Shown here one piece after another: positions 8,453 through 17,517 of a DNA stretch of 64,000 nucleotides (position 1 is the stretch's first letter; each line of letters starts with the position of its first letter). A program made the translations under genes and the position numbers. Source of the DNA: Mycobacterium sp. 3519A (GTDB lineage Bacteria; Actinomycetota; Actinomycetes; Mycobacteriales; Mycobacteriaceae); assembly GCF_900240945.1 (NCBI RefSeq), contig NZ_OESG01000012.1, positions 806,001 through 870,000 of the forward strand, in the 5' to 3' direction. The notes beneath the pieces were generated by a model. The model was not told where the DNA came from. It was given only the letters and a program-made list of their open reading frames with translations, and ran no database searches.

Positions 8453-9691
8453 ATGGCAAGAGTTCTCGCGTATCTGAGCCCCGCGATGGGTCACTTCTTC
8501 CCCGCCAGCGTGCTGCTGAGGGAGTTGGGTAATCGCGGCCACGAGATCGCGCTGCGCACTTTCGCCGCTGGCGTGCAAACCGGCTGTGACATGGGTTTCG
8601 ACACGCAACCGGTCGATCCTCGCATCGAAGTCACGCGCCTCGGTGACGCGGGCGCCGCATCCCCGAAGGAGGCGCTGTCGCAGGTACGGGAGGCGTTCGC
8701 TCGTCGCGCCGAGTTCGAGATCTTCGATCTGGCCGAAGCCATCCACGAGTTCCACCCCGAACTGCTGATAGTTGACCCGAATTGCTGGGGCGCCTCGGCA
8801 GTCGCCGAGGCCAGCGGGCTGCCTTGGCTGTCGTTCTGGGCGTTCGTGCCGTATCTGCGATCTCGTGGAGTGCCGCCATGGGGGCCGGGGTTGCGGCCGT
8901 GGCCCGGTCCGGTCGGTCGTCTGCGGGATGCGCTGCTCCGTCCGAAATTCAACGCGCCTGATGCGTGGACCGCGTCGCACAACGTCATTCGTGCCAGACT
9001 CGGTCTGTCACCGCTGAAATCGGCCGACGACTACGCACGTCGGGCACCGCTGCTGCTGGTGGCCACGGCCCAACCGTTCGACTACCCGCGGCCGGACACA
9101 GACGACTCCATCCAGTACATCGGCCCCTGCTCTTATGACCCGACACCGCCGACAGTGCCGACATGGCTGACCCAGATAGACCGCCCCATCATCCTAATCT
9201 CCACATCGTCAGAAGATCAGGGAGATATCCAGCTGGCACGGGTAGCGCTGGAGGCGATGGCCGACGCGCCCGTCCATGTCGTGGCCACCTTCCCGGCGGG
9301 GGTGCCGCCCGACATCACACCGCCGCCGAATGCCACTGTGCGCGAGTTCGTCCCGCACAGCCTGGTACTCGCGCGCGCCTCCTGCGCGGTCACCCACGGC
9401 GGCATGGGCGTCACCCAGAAGTCGCTGGCGCACGGGGTGCCGGTATGCGTTGTGCCCTACGGCCGTGACCAGTTCGAAGTCGCCCGGCGCGTCGAAGTGG
9501 CGAAGTGCGGCACCCGACTGCTGCCGAAAAATCTCACCGTGCCTCGGATGCGCGCGAAGATCCTGGAGGCGATGACGATGGCCGACGGTGCGCGTCGTGT
9601 CGCCGACGGGTACGCCGCGACCGGCGGGGCGGCCCGGGGCGCCGACGTGATCGAACAACGGCTGCTGACGTCGACGCGGGATGCTTCATGA
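8453..9691 (+). CDS. GT1-family glycosyltransferase (MGT/UGT-like)
   Basis: This 412-residue GT-B enzyme transfers a sugar from a nucleotide donor to a small acceptor. The N-terminal AYLSPAMGHFFPAS contains the catalytic-type His14 of GT1 enzymes. The C-terminal donor-binding motif is THGGMGVTQKSLAHGVPVCV followed by PYGRDQFEVARR, the bacterial MGT form of the plant PSPG box. A strong GGAAAG lies 7 bases before ATG 8453. The stop overlaps the next ATG (ATGA), so the hydrolase is translationally coupled. Acceptors for this family include macrolides, flavonoids and sterols; none can be chosen here. Confidence 0.9.
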   Translation: MARVLAYLSPAMGHFFPASVLLRELGNRGHEIALRTFAAGVQTGCDMGFDTQPVDPRIEVTRLGDAGAASPKEALSQVREAFARRAEFEIFDLAEAIHEFHPELLIVDPNCWGASAVAEASGLPWLSFWAFVPYLRSRGVPPWGPGLRPWPGPVGRLRDALLRPKFNAPDAWTASHNVIRARLGLSPLKSADDYARRAPLLLVATAQPFDYPRPDTDDSIQYIGPCSYDPTPPTVPTWLTQIDRPIILISTSSEDQGDIQLARVALEAMADAPVHVVATFPAGVPPDITPPPNATVREFVPHSLVLARASCAVTHGGMGVTQKSLAHGVPVCVVPYGRDQFEVARRVEVAKCGTRLLPKNLTVPRMRAKILEAMTMADGARRVADGYAATGGAARGADVIEQRLLTSTRDAS

Positions 9692-10377
9692 CCTGTCCCA
9701 CCGTGCTTCTGGTGCCGGGCGCCTGGCACAAGCCCGGCCACTTCGACCTGCTCGTCAACGAACTGACCGATGTCGACGTACGCACTGTGACGTTGACGAG
9801 CAGCGGTGACGATCCGGCAACCCTTGGCGACATGTATGCCGACGCGGCGGTGATAGCGCAGGCGGCCGCCGCGATCGACGGGCCGGTGGTCGTGGTCGCG
9901 CATTCCTATGGCGGTGTACCCACCACCCAGGCGTTGGCGAAGGCCGAAAACGTCCGGCGCGTCGTGTATCTCGCCGCCTTTCAACTCGACGTCGGTGAGT
10001 CGCTGTTGTCCCCCAACGGTGGTCGTTTGATGCCGTGGACGAGACTGCACCACCGCGACGGCATCGGCGGCTACGTCGAAGTGACCACACCGATGACCGC
10101 GTTCTACCACGACGTCGAGGACCGCACTGCCACCCAAGCGGTCGCGCAACTCGGCTACCAGCGCTACACCGCGATGCAGCAACAGGTCACCGAAACCGCG
10201 TGGCGGACGATCCCGAGCACATACGTCATATGTGAAGGGGACAACGCGATTCCAGTCGCCGCGCAGGAGATGATGGCCAAGAACGCCAACGACGTGTTGC
10301 GGATCGAGACGTCGCACTCCCCCTTCCTGTCTCAGCCGGAAGCACTCGCACAGCTCATCAGGCGGTGTCTTGAGTAG
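9688..10377 (+). CDS. Alpha/beta hydrolase
   Basis: This 229-residue compact alpha/beta hydrolase starts at an ATG overlapping the glycosyltransferase stop. It begins TVLLVPGAWHKPGHFDLL, where the loop after strand beta-3 gives the oxyanion hole. The nucleophile elbow is VVVAHSYGGVP, and a catalytic His is near the C-terminus in ETSHSPFLSQPE. This arrangement matches the EstA/methyl-esterase-like hydrolases (Abhydrolase_6), which cleave small esters. With a carboxyl methyltransferase in the same neighbourhood, an opposing methyl-esterase role is possible but speculative. Confidence 0.85.
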   Translation: MTCPTVLLVPGAWHKPGHFDLLVNELTDVDVRTVTLTSSGDDPATLGDMYADAAVIAQAAAAIDGPVVVVAHSYGGVPTTQALAKAENVRRVVYLAAFQLDVGESLLSPNGGRLMPWTRLHHRDGIGGYVEVTTPMTAFYHDVEDRTATQAVAQLGYQRYTAMQQQVTETAWRTIPSTYVICEGDNAIPVAAQEMMAKNANDVLRIETSHSPFLSQPEALAQLIRRCLE

Positions 10378-10406
10378 GTGACCGGCTGGCAACATCCCGG
10401 CGGGCG

Positions 10407-11084
10407 ATGGCCACCGATCCTCTGTTGCCTGACGCCCGGCGCCCCGACGATGAGCATGTGTACGCACAGATCGTGTTATTCGACGGGTTCGACCCACTCG
10501 ACGCCATCGCACCGTTCGAGGTGCTGGCCGCAGGCAGTGATGCGGTCGGCGGCGACCTCGAGGTGGAACTGGTCTCCGCCGGAGGCCCGCGGCAGGTGGT
10601 CAGCGGCACCAGGGGCATGGTGTTGAACGCGACGGCCCAACTCGACCCAGCCAAGCCCGGTTACGTGATCGTGCCCGGCGCCAGCGGTCCGATCGACGGT
10701 GATCCGGACGAGGTTGACACCATCCCGGTGCTGCTGGCCCGGTTCGGCGAGACGAGCGCGGTGCCGTTGATGCGCAAGGCGATGGCCAACCCGGACGTGA
10801 CGGTGGCGACCGTCTGTGGCGGGTCGCTGGCGCTGGCGATGGCAGGTCTGCTCGAGGGCAGGCACGCGGTCACCCATCACCTCGGCATGGACGTGCTGGA
10901 CGCGACGGGCGTCACCGTCGTCGATGCCAGGGTCGTCGACGACGGTGACCTGGTGACGGCGGGCGCGGTGACCTCGGGGCTGGATCTCGCGCTGTATCTG
11001 CTGCAGCGCAGCTACGGACCGCAGGTGGCGCTGAGCGTGGAGAAGTTGTTCGGGTACGAGCGGAGGGGCACGGTATGGACCTGA
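10407..11084 (+). CDS. DJ-1/PfpI family protein
   Basis: This 225-residue stand-alone DJ-1/PfpI domain carries the nucleophile-elbow Cys in VATVCGGSLALAMAGLL and a downstream AVTHHLG. It is homologous to the effector domain of GlxA regulators but lacks a DNA-binding region. Members include isonitrile hydratases, glyoxalase III and deglycase-like proteins. The start is ATG 10407, 29 bases after the hydrolase. The last 10 bases overlap the next small gene, so both are likely co-translated. Confidence 0.82.
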   Translation: MATDPLLPDARRPDDEHVYAQIVLFDGFDPLDAIAPFEVLAAGSDAVGGDLEVELVSAGGPRQVVSGTRGMVLNATAQLDPAKPGYVIVPGASGPIDGDPDEVDTIPVLLARFGETSAVPLMRKAMANPDVTVATVCGGSLALAMAGLLEGRHAVTHHLGMDVLDATGVTVVDARVVDDGDLVTAGAVTSGLDLALYLLQRSYGPQVALSVEKLFGYERRGTVWT

Positions 11085-11374
11085 CCGGCGACTGGGACCT
11101 GACGATCAAGACGCCGATCGGCTCTCTCGCGATCGTCTACTCGTTCACCGACAACGGCACCGGCACCGCGACCGGTAAGGGCGAGACGGTGCCTCTGCGT
11201 GACATTGTCGTTGACGGACAACGGGTTACCTGGCGGCAGTCGGTGACCAAGCCGATGCGGCTCAACCTCGATTTCGACGTCGTCGTCGACGGTGACCGGA
11301 TGCGCGGTCATTCCAAAGCGGGCCGGTTGCCGCGGTCGGCGGTGACCGGGGTGCGTCAGGGCCGCATCTCGTAG
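11075..11374 (+). CDS. Small beta-rich conserved hypothetical protein
   Basis: The 99-residue product begins MDLTGDWDLTIKTPIGSL and alternates short hydrophobic strands with charged turns, suggesting a lipocalin-like or single-sheet beta fold that binds a small ligand. No signal peptide or membrane segment is visible. It overlaps the DJ-1 gene by 10 bases upstream, and its 3' end overlaps the convergent acyl-CoA dehydrogenase stop by 19 bases. I do not recognise a named family with confidence. Confidence 0.65.
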   Translation: MDLTGDWDLTIKTPIGSLAIVYSFTDNGTGTATGKGETVPLRDIVVDGQRVTWRQSVTKPMRLNLDFDVVVDGDRMRGHSKAGRLPRSAVTGVRQGRIS

Positions 11375-13104
11375 GCGCCGTCATAGGCCTCGACGCGCTG
11401 CCACACCCGGTCGAAGCGTTCGGCATCGGACACCGGTTTGCGGATCGCGGCGACGGCCCAGTCCTGCTGAGCCTGCGTGGAACTCGGCTTACCGTGCAGC
11501 GCAACGGCGTACGCGCTGAAGTCGCGGATCTGGAAATCGAAGATCTGGTCGACGATGTCGTCGTCGAGGCCGGTCAGCACCGCCTGTTCCAGGATGAGCT
11601 GGCCGTAGACGATCAACGAGAACAGGTGCCCGACGTTGAGCATGAAGCCCAGGTCCTTCTGCTGGTCGGCGTCGGGCGCGGCGGTCGCAAGGAGCGTCGA
11701 AAACGCTTGGGCCTGTTCGTAGAACCGTGCCACGTTCGGGATGCGGGCGTGGTCCTCATACGTTGGTTTCCAGTCGGCGAACTGCACTTTCGCCGCGCCG
11801 CGGGTCGGCCCCTGGTTCCAGAAGAAGGTGTCGTCGGCGGGGTCGTTGCGGGTCGGGATCTCAGGGTATTCGGCCGGGTTGAACATGTAGTTGGGCATGA
11901 ACTTCAGCACCAGACCGACGTTCACATGGACGGTGCCTTCCAGTCGCGGAAGTGTGCCGATCAACTGTGAAACCTCGCGGAACATCGTGTTCTTCTCGTA
12001 ACCCTTGGCCGCGATCACGTCGTGCAACGCCCGCACGACCGTCTCACCCTCCATGGTGACCTTGGCTTTGGTCATCGGGTTGAACAGCAGATAGCGCCGG
12101 TCCTCGAGGCTGGCGCTGCGGAAGTAGTCGACCGCACGCTGGCTGAACAACTTCATCGCCACCAGACGGGCGTACGCGTCGACGAAATTGGCTCGCACAT
12201 GGGTGAAGTCGGTCACCGGGTGGCCGTACAGGATGCGGTTCTGCGCATGCGTGATCGCCTCGTAGAAGGCGTGTTCGGTCATGCCGATGGTGCAGGTGCA
12301 CAGGTTGAACTTGCCGACGTTGACCGTATTCAGCGCTGCGGCAAAGGCTTCCACGCCGGTGTGCAAAATGTCCTGCTCGCGCACCGGATAGTTCTCCAGC
12401 CGGAAGGTGCTGACGTAGATCTGCATGTGCACGACATTGTCGAGCAGGTGGTAGTTCTCGTGCCTGCTGTCGGCGGCGAAGAACACATACCCTTCCGCGG
12501 CATCCGCCTCACTCACGTCGTCTCGACGGCCGAACACCGAGACCATGCTGGCGACGTTGCCGTTGCCGATGTAGTACTTCTCGCCGGTCGCCCGGTAGCG
12601 GATGCCGTTGGCGCGGTCCTCCTCGCTGGCCGGGGTCAGCACCATGTCGGTGTTGTAGACGTCGGCGCCGTGCGCACGCTCGGACAGCCCGAAGGCCATC
12701 ACCTCGCCGGCCTCCAGATCGTCGGCGGCCCTGAGTTTGGCGTCTTTGTTCTCGCTCTGCCAGATCGGTCCGAGGCCAAGGATCGTGACCTGCTCGGTGT
12801 ACCAATAGGTGAGCCCGTAGAAGCCGAGGATCTCCGACAGCGCGGCGTTGCGGGCGGCGTCCCAGCGTTTGTCGGGGTTCCCGTCGGCGAACTCCGACGG
12901 CGTCAGGAACGTCGCGAACAGCTTTTCCCGCTTGACGAAATCGACGAAATCGGCGGGCCACTGCGCGGCAAGGTCGTCGTCGAGGATGCGCTTCTTGCCG
13001 AGACCTTCGAAGAAGTCGATCGTGGCGCGCAGCAGTCGCCGCGTCTCTTCGTCGAACTGCTGCGGGTCGTAGGTGTTCGGGTCGAAGAGCAAGCCGTCGG
13101 TCAT
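11356..13104 (-). CDS. Large acyl-CoA dehydrogenase (FadE-like)
   Basis: The 582-residue product belongs to the acyl-CoA dehydrogenase superfamily of FAD enzymes that desaturate acyl-CoA. An FAD/substrate segment reads MAFGLSERAHGADVYNTD, followed by a beta domain with ATGEKYYIGNGN. The helical C-terminal domain includes NRILYGHPVTDFTHVRANF and a long extra C-terminal extension. At 582 residues it is well above the typical ~390, like the larger mycobacterial FadE paralogues. ATG 13104 lies 10 bases after the stop of the Hsp70-like gene tail, so the two share a transcript direction. The substrate is unknown. Confidence 0.85.
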   Translation of the reverse strand: MTDGLLFDPNTYDPQQFDEETRRLLRATIDFFEGLGKKRILDDDLAAQWPADFVDFVKREKLFATFLTPSEFADGNPDKRWDAARNAALSEILGFYGLTYWYTEQVTILGLGPIWQSENKDAKLRAADDLEAGEVMAFGLSERAHGADVYNTDMVLTPASEEDRANGIRYRATGEKYYIGNGNVASMVSVFGRRDDVSEADAAEGYVFFAADSRHENYHLLDNVVHMQIYVSTFRLENYPVREQDILHTGVEAFAAALNTVNVGKFNLCTCTIGMTEHAFYEAITHAQNRILYGHPVTDFTHVRANFVDAYARLVAMKLFSQRAVDYFRSASLEDRRYLLFNPMTKAKVTMEGETVVRALHDVIAAKGYEKNTMFREVSQLIGTLPRLEGTVHVNVGLVLKFMPNYMFNPAEYPEIPTRNDPADDTFFWNQGPTRGAAKVQFADWKPTYEDHARIPNVARFYEQAQAFSTLLATAAPDADQQKDLGFMLNVGHLFSLIVYGQLILEQAVLTGLDDDIVDQIFDFQIRDFSAYAVALHGKPSSTQAQQDWAVAAIRKPVSDAERFDRVWQRVEAYDGAYEMRP

Positions 13105-13114
13105 GCAGGCGAGC

Positions 13115-14724
13115 CTAAGGGTTGGCTGGCCCCGGGATTCCTGGAATCGTCGGCGGTGCAGGGACCCACGGCAGGCCGGGCACCGTCGAGTACGGCGGGC
13201 TCCACGGCGGCTGCTGAGTCGTCGGCGGCGGGCCCTCCGTGGTCGGCGGCGGCGCCTCGGTGGTTTCCGGCGGTGGAGGGGGCGGCGCGGTGCTGTTCGT
13301 CATGCGCGACGATTCGACGCCGGCGCCGGCGTCGAATCGTCGCGCATGACGAACAGCACCGCGGCCGTCAGCGCCGCCAACAGTGCCAGCACACCAGCGG
13401 CCAGCACCAAGGCGGGTTTGCGGTACCAGGGCAGCGGTTCCGGTTGCTGCCCCCACGCCTCGTGATCGAACTGCATCTGCGGTCGCGGCCCGTCGGCGTA
13501 ACCGGCCCCGGCGGGGAGGTCGTAATCGTAGGCGTCGGAGGGCGCGACATCGGGCGCGTCGTCGGCGTCCGACCATGCCAGCGCGCGGAAGGTGCTCGAC
13601 TGCGGCGCGTCCTGGGCACCGACCTCGGGGGCCATCGCAGTCGCCGCAGCGGCCGCGGCCGCGACGCCCGGCGCGACAGCCATCGACGTAGCGCCCTCTT
13701 CGACGGTGCCGCGGGAGGCCTTGAGACCGCCGCCGATCGCGGCGGTCAGCTCCGGTTGCGCGGTGGTGACGACGGGCACGCGGAGGTGTTCGGACAGCGT
13801 GGTGGTGATGATCGGCATCCGCGCGCCGCCGCCTGCGGTGGCGACCGCGGCCAGGTCGGTGCCGGGAACACCGTTGCGCTCCACGGCATCTCGTAGGATC
13901 GCGACGAATTCGGCGAGCGGCCCGCGCACCGCCTCGTCGAGTTCGTTGCGGGTCAGCCGGACGTCGCTGTGGTGGCCGGGCAACTCGACCACCAACGAGG
14001 TGACCGCCGCGGTGGACAACCGCTCCTTGGCGCTGCGGCACTGGGCCCGCAGCCGACTCAACGAGCCGATCGCCGATGTGCCGGACAGGTCGATGGTGCC
14101 TGCCGCGGACAAGTCGTCGAGGACGTGGGTCAGCAGCGCCTGGTCGATCAGGTCGCCGGAGAAGTCGGTGTGGCGCAGGGTCGGGCCGATCGGCGCGAAT
14201 CCGTTGGCGGCGTCGGCGAGCGTGATGCTGGTGCCGGTGCCACCGAAGTCGCAGAGCGCGACCACACCGCGAGTCGGCAGCCCGGGGTCGTCCTGCAACG
14301 CGGTGAGCGCAGCGGAGGCGTCGGATAGCAGCGCCGCCTGCGCGAGGTCCGGTCCCGACGCCAGCGCGGTGCGTAAGGCGTCGACGGCGGCGGGCCGCCA
14401 GTGCGCGGGATAGGTGACGGCAACCGGGCCACCCGGGGGGCCGACCGTGCGCAGCATGGCGCGCAACGCGTCGGCGAGCACCCGATCGGCCATGTGGGTC
14501 GAACCGTCGGCGGCGACGATCCCCACCGGGTCGCCGACGCGGTCGACGAAGTCGGTGATGATCAGCCCGCGTTCGGCGAGGTTGGGGTTTTCGCTGGGCA
14601 CGCCGACCTCGGGCGGCCGGTGGGGGTACAGCGTCACCACCGGGGACCGCCGTACCGCGGTCCGGCCCACTACGACGGCCGCCAGGTTGGTCGCGCCAAC
14701 CGACAGCCCTACCCCGTCAGACAT
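13115..14724 (-). pseudogene. Hsp70-like protein with TM segment; C-terminal tail frameshifted at a palindrome
   Basis: From ATG 14724 a 474-residue frame encodes an actin-fold Hsp70/DnaK-like domain (CDFGGTGTSITLADAANG as phosphate-binding loop, TAGGGARMPII as adenosine loop). It is followed by an Ala-rich linker and one membrane segment (LVLAAGVLALLAALTAAVLFV), ending at a stop at 13300. A Pro/Thr-rich tail (APPPPPPETTEAPPP...) then continues in a different frame to a stop at 13115. The frame break coincides exactly with a perfect 78-bp palindrome. Without it the gene would be one membrane-anchored Hsp70-like protein of roughly 535 residues, as in other mycobacteria. The 474-residue form may still be made. 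Confidence 0.7.
13286..13363. repeat. Perfect 78-bp palindrome (39-bp arms, no spacer)
   Basis: Bases 13286-13324 are the exact reverse complement of 13325-13363, with no loop. The palindrome lies inside the coding region just after the membrane segment and separates it from its Pro-rich tail by a frame change. It looks like a quasi-palindrome converted to a perfect one by template switching, or an assembly artefact. Confidence 0.95.
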
Positions 14725-14886
14725 GTCACTCCGTCTCGATGAAACCCTATCGGTAGTCCATCTTGATCGACGGCGCCATCGTTACCAGCAAATCGTCGTC
14801 GCGTTGAGTCTGCGGCTACGGCGCCAAATTGCCCGACACGACCGCCCTCAGCGCAGAGTCAACGCCAGAACCCCGAGTGCGGAATG

Positions 14887-15999
14887 CTACCGAATGGTCC
14901 CCACACCCGGGATCAGCGGCAGATCGAGTGCGGTCACCCACCCCGGCGAGAGGTCGTTGACGGCGGGCACCGCGTTCAGCGCCCGCAGACCGGTCGCAAG
15001 GCAACCGGCCGCCGCGGCGTCGCGTCCCGAGCCGTCGGTGAAGCGGAACGCGGTCTCCTGGAAGATGCTCGGCGTGCCCTCGATGTCGACGCGATAGACG
15101 TCGTTCTCGGTGCCCGACGGCCAGTCAGGAGCGGCGTCGGCGCCGATCCTGTTGACGTGCTCCAGCTGGATGCGAGTCTGCCCCTGATACACGCCATTGA
15201 TGGTGAACCGCACGGCCGCAACGTTTCCGGGTTCGATGATGCCCTTGGCCGACTTGCGCTCGGTCGGCGTCACCCACTTGTCCCATGTCGTGGTGATCTC
15301 GTCGAGCATGATGCCGGCGGCGTGCGCGATCATCGGAACCGTTGCGCCCCAAGCGAATACCAGAATGTCCGGGTTCTCCAGCAGCGGCCGGTACTCGGGC
15401 GGCTTGCCGATGCCCATCTCGAACTCGTAGTCACCCTCGTAGTTGGTGTAGTCGAGCAGTTCAGAGGCCCGCACCTTGCGCACCTCGGAGCACAACCCCA
15501 TCAACGTCATCGGGAACAGGTCGTTGGCGAAGCCCGGGTCGATTCCGGTGGTGAAGCAGGACGACTCGCCCAGTTCACACGCCTCGGTGATGGGCTCGAT
15601 CCAGTTCGGCGGGTTCAGATGCATGGTCGGCCACACCCACGGCGTCATCGCCGTCGAGACCACGTCGATCCCGGCCCGCAGGAAGCGGGTGATCAGCGCG
15701 ATGTTGTCGTCGGCGTGCGCGGCGGTGGGGCCGTAATGCACCAGCGCATCAGGTTTCAGCGCGATCAGGGCGTCGACGTCGTCGGTGGCCGCCAGCCCCA
15801 ATTGCTGTCCGAGAGAACAGATCTCGCCGACGTCGCGACCAACCTTGTCCGGGTTGCTCACCCCGACTCCGACCAATTCGAACACCGGGTGCTTGACGAT
15901 CTCGGCGATCACCATCCGACCCACGAACCCGGTGCCCCAGACGACTACCCGCTTCTTGTCAGAATGCTTCACGGCCTTCACCATAGGCGGGCTTGTCAT
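14887..15999 (-). CDS. DapB-fold / diaminopentanoate-dehydrogenase-like oxidoreductase
   Basis: The 370-residue product opens with a Rossmann fold, RVVVWGTGFVGRMVIAEI (GxGxxG at about 22-27), typical of the dihydrodipicolinate reductase N-terminal family. The rest resembles mycobacterial proteins annotated as NAD(P)-dependent amine or 2,4-diaminopentanoate dehydrogenase-like, with TGIDPGFANDLFP and the NYEGDYEFEMG region. The reaction is unproven. The start at 15999 overlaps the end of the upstream potassium-channel gene by 41 bases; an internal ATG at 15984 also overlaps. The 162 bases after the upstream Hsp70-like start (14725-14886) show no gene. Confidence 0.8.
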   Translation of the reverse strand: MTSPPMVKAVKHSDKKRVVVWGTGFVGRMVIAEIVKHPVFELVGVGVSNPDKVGRDVGEICSLGQQLGLAATDDVDALIALKPDALVHYGPTAAHADDNIALITRFLRAGIDVVSTAMTPWVWPTMHLNPPNWIEPITEACELGESSCFTTGIDPGFANDLFPMTLMGLCSEVRKVRASELLDYTNYEGDYEFEMGIGKPPEYRPLLENPDILVFAWGATVPMIAHAAGIMLDEITTTWDKWVTPTERKSAKGIIEPGNVAAVRFTINGVYQGQTRIQLEHVNRIGADAAPDWPSGTENDVYRVDIEGTPSIFQETAFRFTDGSGRDAAAAGCLATGLRALNAVPAVNDLSPGWVTALDLPLIPGVGTIR

Positions 16000-16714
16000 C
16001 GCGGGTGAGCAACTTCGAGAGTCGACGGACCTCGTCGCGCAGTTCGTCGATCTGCGCCCGCGTCGCCACTTCCTCGGCGGTGTCCTCTTCGGCCACCCGC
16101 TGCACGATCCACGACGCCAGCGTCGCGGTCACCGAACCGACAAGGGCGATCCCGCCGATCATCAACGCGACCGCGACGATCTTCCCCATCCACGTCGCCG
16201 GTGACAGGTCGCCGTACCCGACCGTGGTCACCGTGGTGATGGCCCACCACAACGCGTCGCCGAGGTTGTGGATGTCGGATTCCGGCCGGGTGCCCTCGAC
16301 ATCGAGAATCGCCAGTGACGCCGCATACACGATCACCACCGCGCCGCACACGGTGTAGACCAACACCTTCCCGCGGATGGTCTGGCCGACCGCCCGCTGC
16401 AGCGCGTTCACCACAACGGCAAGGCTCAACAACCGCAGCGGGCGCAGGAACGGCAGCAGGATCACCGGCAACTCCCAGAGATGTCTGACGAACCACTTGC
16501 CTCGAGGCTCCGCCAGATACCACCGCGCGAGGTAGTCGACCACGAACAGGCAGTAGACGGCCAACAGTCCGATATCGACCGCCTTGTCGACAGCGCCATG
16601 CGGCCGGACCAACACCTTCACCGAATACAACGCCAGGAACACCAGCGCGACACCGGCGAGCGGCAGGTCAGTGCGCTGATCCCAACGTTCGAGTCGGGTT
16701 TGCTCGGTCATCAA
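15959..16714 (-). CDS. Voltage-gated-type potassium channel
   Basis: The 251-residue membrane protein has several hydrophobic segments: LPLAGVALVFLALYSVKVLV, IGLLAVYCLFVVDYLA, a segment with an Arg-rich stretch, and VLVYTVCGAVVIVYAASLAIL. A pore helix and selectivity filter TTVTTVGYGD follow, then a last helix and a C-terminal cytosolic coiled coil (EEVATRAQIDELRDEVRRLSKLL). This is the Kch/KvAP-like ion-transport fold. It sits in the plasma membrane. The gene is divergent from the SDR at 16771 and overlaps the downstream oxidoreductase. Confidence 0.92.
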   Translation of the reverse strand: MMTEQTRLERWDQRTDLPLAGVALVFLALYSVKVLVRPHGAVDKAVDIGLLAVYCLFVVDYLARWYLAEPRGKWFVRHLWELPVILLPFLRPLRLLSLAVVVNALQRAVGQTIRGKVLVYTVCGAVVIVYAASLAILDVEGTRPESDIHNLGDALWWAITTVTTVGYGDLSPATWMGKIVAVALMIGGIALVGSVTATLASWIVQRVAEEDTAEEVATRAQIDELRDEVRRLSKLLTRDDKPAYGEGREAF

Positions 16715-16770
16715 CCGGTGACCCTATGACACCCGGGAATGTTCTGAGCGCGACTTGCCTTTACCAGTGC

Positions 16771-17514
16771 ATGACTGAATCACTTGCAGGACGTCGGGCG
16801 CTGGTCACCGGCGGATCACGCGGCATCGGGGCCGAAATCGTACGACGGCTGGCCGCTGATGGTGCCGCGGTGGCGTTCACGTACGGGGCGTCGGCCGAAC
16901 ACGCGGAGAAGTTGGTCGCGCAGGTCGCCGAGGCCGGCGGCACCGCCGTCGCCATCCAGGCCGACAGTACCGACGCGGCACAGGTCGCCAAATCGGTCGA
17001 CGACGCCGTCGCCGAACTCGGCGGCCTGGACATTTTGGTCAACAACGCCGGCGTGGCAGCCGTCGGTGAGGCCGAGACGTTCCCGCTCGAAGAGTTCGAC
17101 CGACTGGTGGCCGTCAACATTCGCGCCGTGTTCGTCGCGATCCAGAACGCTGTGCCCCATCTCGGCGACGGCGGCCGGATCATCAACATCGGCAGCATCA
17201 ACGCCGACCGGGTGCCTGTCGGAGGCCTGTCGGTCTACGCGATGACCAAGGGTGCCGTCGCGAGCCTCACCCTGGGACTCGCCCGCGAGCTGGGACCGCG
17301 CGGGATCACAATCAACAACGTGCAACCGGGACCGATCGCCACCGATATGAATCCCGAAGACGGCGGCTTCGCCGACTGGGCACGGCCGATGACAGCGGTT
17401 GGCCGCTACGGGAGCACCGGCGACATCGCTGGTGTGGTCGCTTTTCTCGCCGGGCCGCAAGGGTCCTTCGTGACGGGCGCCAATTGGAACGTGGACGGCG
17501 GCTTCACCGCCTGA
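16771..17514 (+). CDS. Short-chain dehydrogenase/reductase
   Basis: This 247-residue classical SDR shows TGGSRGIG near residue 12, NNAG, a catalytic Ser in INIGSIN and the YAMTK catalytic Tyr-Lys pair. A C-terminal PQGSFVTGANWNVDGGF is typical of FabG-like enzymes. ATG 16771 was chosen because the fold starts directly there; an upstream in-frame ATG (16726) adds 15 residues without homology. It stands between the divergent potassium channel and the convergent DUF4185 gene (3 bases apart at the stops). Confidence 0.9.
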   Translation: MTESLAGRRALVTGGSRGIGAEIVRRLAADGAAVAFTYGASAEHAEKLVAQVAEAGGTAVAIQADSTDAAQVAKSVDDAVAELGGLDILVNNAGVAAVGEAETFPLEEFDRLVAVNIRAVFVAIQNAVPHLGDGGRIINIGSINADRVPVGGLSVYAMTKGAVASLTLGLARELGPRGITINNVQPGPIATDMNPEDGGFADWARPMTAVGRYGSTGDIAGVVAFLAGPQGSFVTGANWNVDGGFTA

Positions 17515-17517
17515 CGG

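Noticed and set aside
12022..13896. Plus-strand 624-residue open frame
   Set aside because: It is antisense to the acyl-CoA dehydrogenase and Hsp70-like genes, lacks any domain motif, and has the His/Arg/Gly-rich composition of a high-GC shadow frame.
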